From assembly GCA_050257395.1 (NCBI GenBank), contig JBLMWU010000082.1, forward strand, positions 1-14,393: DNA of 14,393 bases, given 5' to 3'. Below the pieces are notes generated by a model that saw only the letters and a program-made list of their open reading frames with translations, was not told where the DNA came from and ran no database searches. The DNA is from JAIRTY01 sp050257395 (GTDB lineage: Bacteria; Actinomycetota; Actinomycetes; Streptosporangiales; Streptosporangiaceae). The number at the start of each line of letters is the position of its first letter. Position 1 is the stretch's first letter. Position numbers and translations under genes: made by a program. Positions 13,074 through 14,393 of the stretch are shown piece by piece.

Positions 13074-13660
13074 GGGGCGGTCACCTTCGCCACCCCGACC
13101 ATGGCGTCCCTGGTAACCAGCGCAGCCAGCTCGTCCTCCGAGGCGCCCCCGGTCCCGGCCGGCCGTTCCGGCAGCACCATGTAGCGGACTTCAGAACTGG
13201 AGTCATGAACCCGGATCTCCACCTGGTCACCGAGTTCGAGCCCGAACTCGCGCAGGACCTGCCGCGGCTCCCGCACCACCCGCGAGCGGTACGCCGGATC
13301 CTTGTACCAGGACGGCGGCAGGCCCAGCACGGGCCACGGATAGCACGAGCACAGCGTGCACACCACGACGTGGTGGACCGTGGCCGTATTCTCCACGACG
13401 ACGATGTGCTCGCCCTGCGGTCCGCTGAACCCCAGTTCCGCGATGGCAGCGGTGCCGTCGGCGAGCAGCCTGGCCCGGTACTCCGGGTCGGTCCAGGCCT
13501 TGGCGACCACCCGGGCGCCGTTCATCGGGCCGACGGACTCCTCGTAGGTCTTGACGAACGTGCCGATGGTTTCTTCGTCAACGAGCCCGCGTTCGATGAG
13601 CAGTGAGGCCAGCGCTTCGACCCGTAGTGCGGTATCGAGATGCTCTTGTGAGTTGGTCAT
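13070..13660 (-). CDS. nthA: Nitrile hydratase alpha subunit, cobalt type
   Basis: 196-aa alpha subunit of nitrile hydratase, which hydrates nitriles to amides in the cytoplasm as an alpha-beta heteromer. The metal claw motif is C101-T-L-C104-S-C106, followed by YPWPVLGLPPSWYK. Thr (not Ser) at position 102 is the mark of the non-corrin Co(III) type. C104 and C106 would be oxidised to sulfinate and sulfenate. The C-terminal VEIRVHDSSSEVRYMVLPERPAGT and LVTRDAMVGVA are also canonical. Length is normal. It overlaps beta by ATGA upstream and the accessory gene by ATGA downstream. The related thiocyanate hydrolase gamma subunit shares the claw but comes with different partner genes. Confidence 0.96.
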   Translation of the reverse strand: MTNSQEHLDTALRVEALASLLIERGLVDEETIGTFVKTYEESVGPMNGARVVAKAWTDPEYRARLLADGTAAIAELGFSGPQGEHIVVVENTATVHHVVVCTLCSCYPWPVLGLPPSWYKDPAYRSRVVREPRQVLREFGLELGDQVEIRVHDSSSEVRYMVLPERPAGTGGASEDELAALVTRDAMVGVAKVTAP

Positions 13661-14316
13661 GCCGCCGGCTCCAGGTAAGGCTCGAAAAGGTCAAGGGTCA
13701 GCCGGAACGGCTCGGCTTCCGGTCCCCACAGCTCGCGGGAGTCGAACTCCACCTGATAGCAGTGCTGTGGATCCTCGCCGCGGAAATGCGCGGCGCTGTC
13801 GGGGAAGACCGCATCGGGCTGGATGGCCGTGACCGTGCCGGTCCGCCGCCGCACATAGGCGGGCGCGCGGGTGTGCCCGGTGGTGTGCAGATCAGCGACT
13901 CGCACCCGCTCGCCGACCGCGAACGCGTGCGGGGTATCGACCGACCGGAGATTCCCCGGCCCGGTCACTTCCATCTCCGGCTTGTGCGGCTCCGGTGCCG
14001 GTGGCTCCGGCACGTCCTGGCCGCCAAGGCGCGCGGCTCGGGCACGCACTTGCGCCTCGGTGATGATGCCGCTGTCCTCCATCATCAGCTGCGCACCCAT
14101 CGTCCACCGATTCCAGTACTCCGCCAGGTATTCCTGCGGCGGTACTCGTTCGATGCCGTGCCGGAACGCGTGCAGGTTGGTGCCCGCGATGCGGGCCGCC
14201 AGCGCTCCGATCACGAACGCCGTTCCCTCCCACGGTGCCGCGAATGGCGGCCCGGAGGTCAGCGGCCCAACGCGGCCGAATCCCTGCATGCCGCCCACGT
14301 CGTGGATTCCGTCCAC
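13657..14316 (-). CDS. nthB: Nitrile hydratase beta subunit
   Basis: 219-aa beta subunit. The N-terminus V(M)DGIHDVGGMQGFGRV is the universal beta start. FAAPWEGTAF, the helical middle, GHTRAPAYVRRRTGTV, VFPDSAAHFRGEDPQHCYQV and the ending ELWG...LFEPYLEPA all match. I start it at the GTG at 14316, because the family begins at M-D-G and AAGGAAG lies 7 bases upstream. The frame extends 8 codons further to a GTG at 14340, but that start would place the RBS inside the gene. As the first gene of the beta-alpha-accessory-OsmC unit, its promoter would lie in 14317-14393 or beyond. Confidence 0.95.
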   Translation of the reverse strand: MDGIHDVGGMQGFGRVGPLTSGPPFAAPWEGTAFVIGALAARIAGTNLHAFRHGIERVPPQEYLAEYWNRWTMGAQLMMEDSGIITEAQVRARAARLGGQDVPEPPAPEPHKPEMEVTGPGNLRSVDTPHAFAVGERVRVADLHTTGHTRAPAYVRRRTGTVTAIQPDAVFPDSAAHFRGEDPQHCYQVEFDSRELWGPEAEPFRLTLDLFEPYLEPAA

Positions 14317-14323
14317 GCGCTCA

Positions 14324-14330
14324 CTTCCTT
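14324..14330 (-). promoter_or_regulatory. Ribosome binding site deciding the nthB start
   Basis: AAGGAAG (reading the minus strand) ends 7 bases before the GTG at 14316. The remaining upstream sequence to 14393 is GC-rich, with a short CCCCGGC/GCCGGGG palindrome but no recognisable -10 box. Confidence 0.65.
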
Positions 14331-14393
14331 CCTGGTTCACCGGCGCTGAGGGTGGCTGCCCCGGCGGCCGGGGCCGTCACGGGCAGGCACCCA

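Noticed and set aside
13070..14316. Thiocyanate hydrolase instead of nitrile hydratase
   Set aside because: The beta subunit is a single full-length NHase-type protein and the accessory protein is the P14K type; thiocyanate hydrolase has separate alpha, beta and gamma genes.
14317..14340. Upstream GTG at 14340 as nthB start
   Set aside because: It adds 8 residues before the conserved M-D-G start and would put the clear AAGGAAG ribosome binding site inside the gene.

Overview
The window looks like actinobacterial chromosome. It is very G+C-rich by eye, uses GTG as well as ATG starts, has Shine-Dalgarno sites of the GGAGG/AGGAAG type, and packs genes with 4-base ATGA/GTGA overlaps. At least one strong promoter sits where it would give a leaderless mRNA, a habit common in Actinobacteria. 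The species cannot be fixed from the sequence. No transposase, integrase, tRNA, rRNA or CRISPR array was seen.

Left end (1-2043): a minus-strand pair of carbamate kinase and the N-terminus of an FdrA/AllF-like protein that runs off the window. It diverges from an unrecognised 233-aa gene across a 92-base intergenic region holding a good inverted repeat. Next (2195-4897) is a set recognisable from the Nit1C-type clusters (MSMEG_0567/0568-like): a radical SAM protein, a GNAT acetyltransferase and an AIR-synthase-like (PurM fold) protein. The last is inverted, converging on the acetyltransferase. The nitrilase that normally defines Nit1C is absent from the window.

Centre (5034-12177): six plus-strand genes, every junction overlapping, behind one promoter. 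They encode a ComA/XcbB phosphosulfolactate synthase, a Cys-rich protein of unknown function, an adenylosuccinate-lyase-like aspartase/fumarase superfamily (AFS) enzyme, a D-cysteine-desulfhydrase-like PLP enzyme, an argininosuccinate-lyase-like AFS enzyme, and a DUF1116 (YlbE/AllG-like) protein. ComA + two AFS members + one PLP enzyme is the gene content described for bacterial coenzyme M biosynthesis in Xanthobacter autotrophicus Py2 (XcbB1, C1, D1, E1). No alkene monooxygenase or epoxide:CoM transferase is present here.

Right end (12193-14316): a minus-strand unit for a cobalt-type nitrile hydratase (beta, alpha, His-rich accessory protein) followed by an OsmC-family protein.

Read together, the window combines (i) a CoM or CoM-like sulfonate pathway, (ii) the Nit1C accessory trio with nitrile hydratase instead of nitrilase, and (iii) an oxamate-carbamoyltransferase-like module (FdrA + DUF1116 + carbamate kinase) split between the two flanks, with its DUF1116 gene translationally coupled to the CoM genes. 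This interleaving argues for one functional island joining nitrile/amide/carbamoyl nitrogen metabolism with a small thiol or sulfonate cofactor. That joint function is inference; the individual family assignments are mostly solid.
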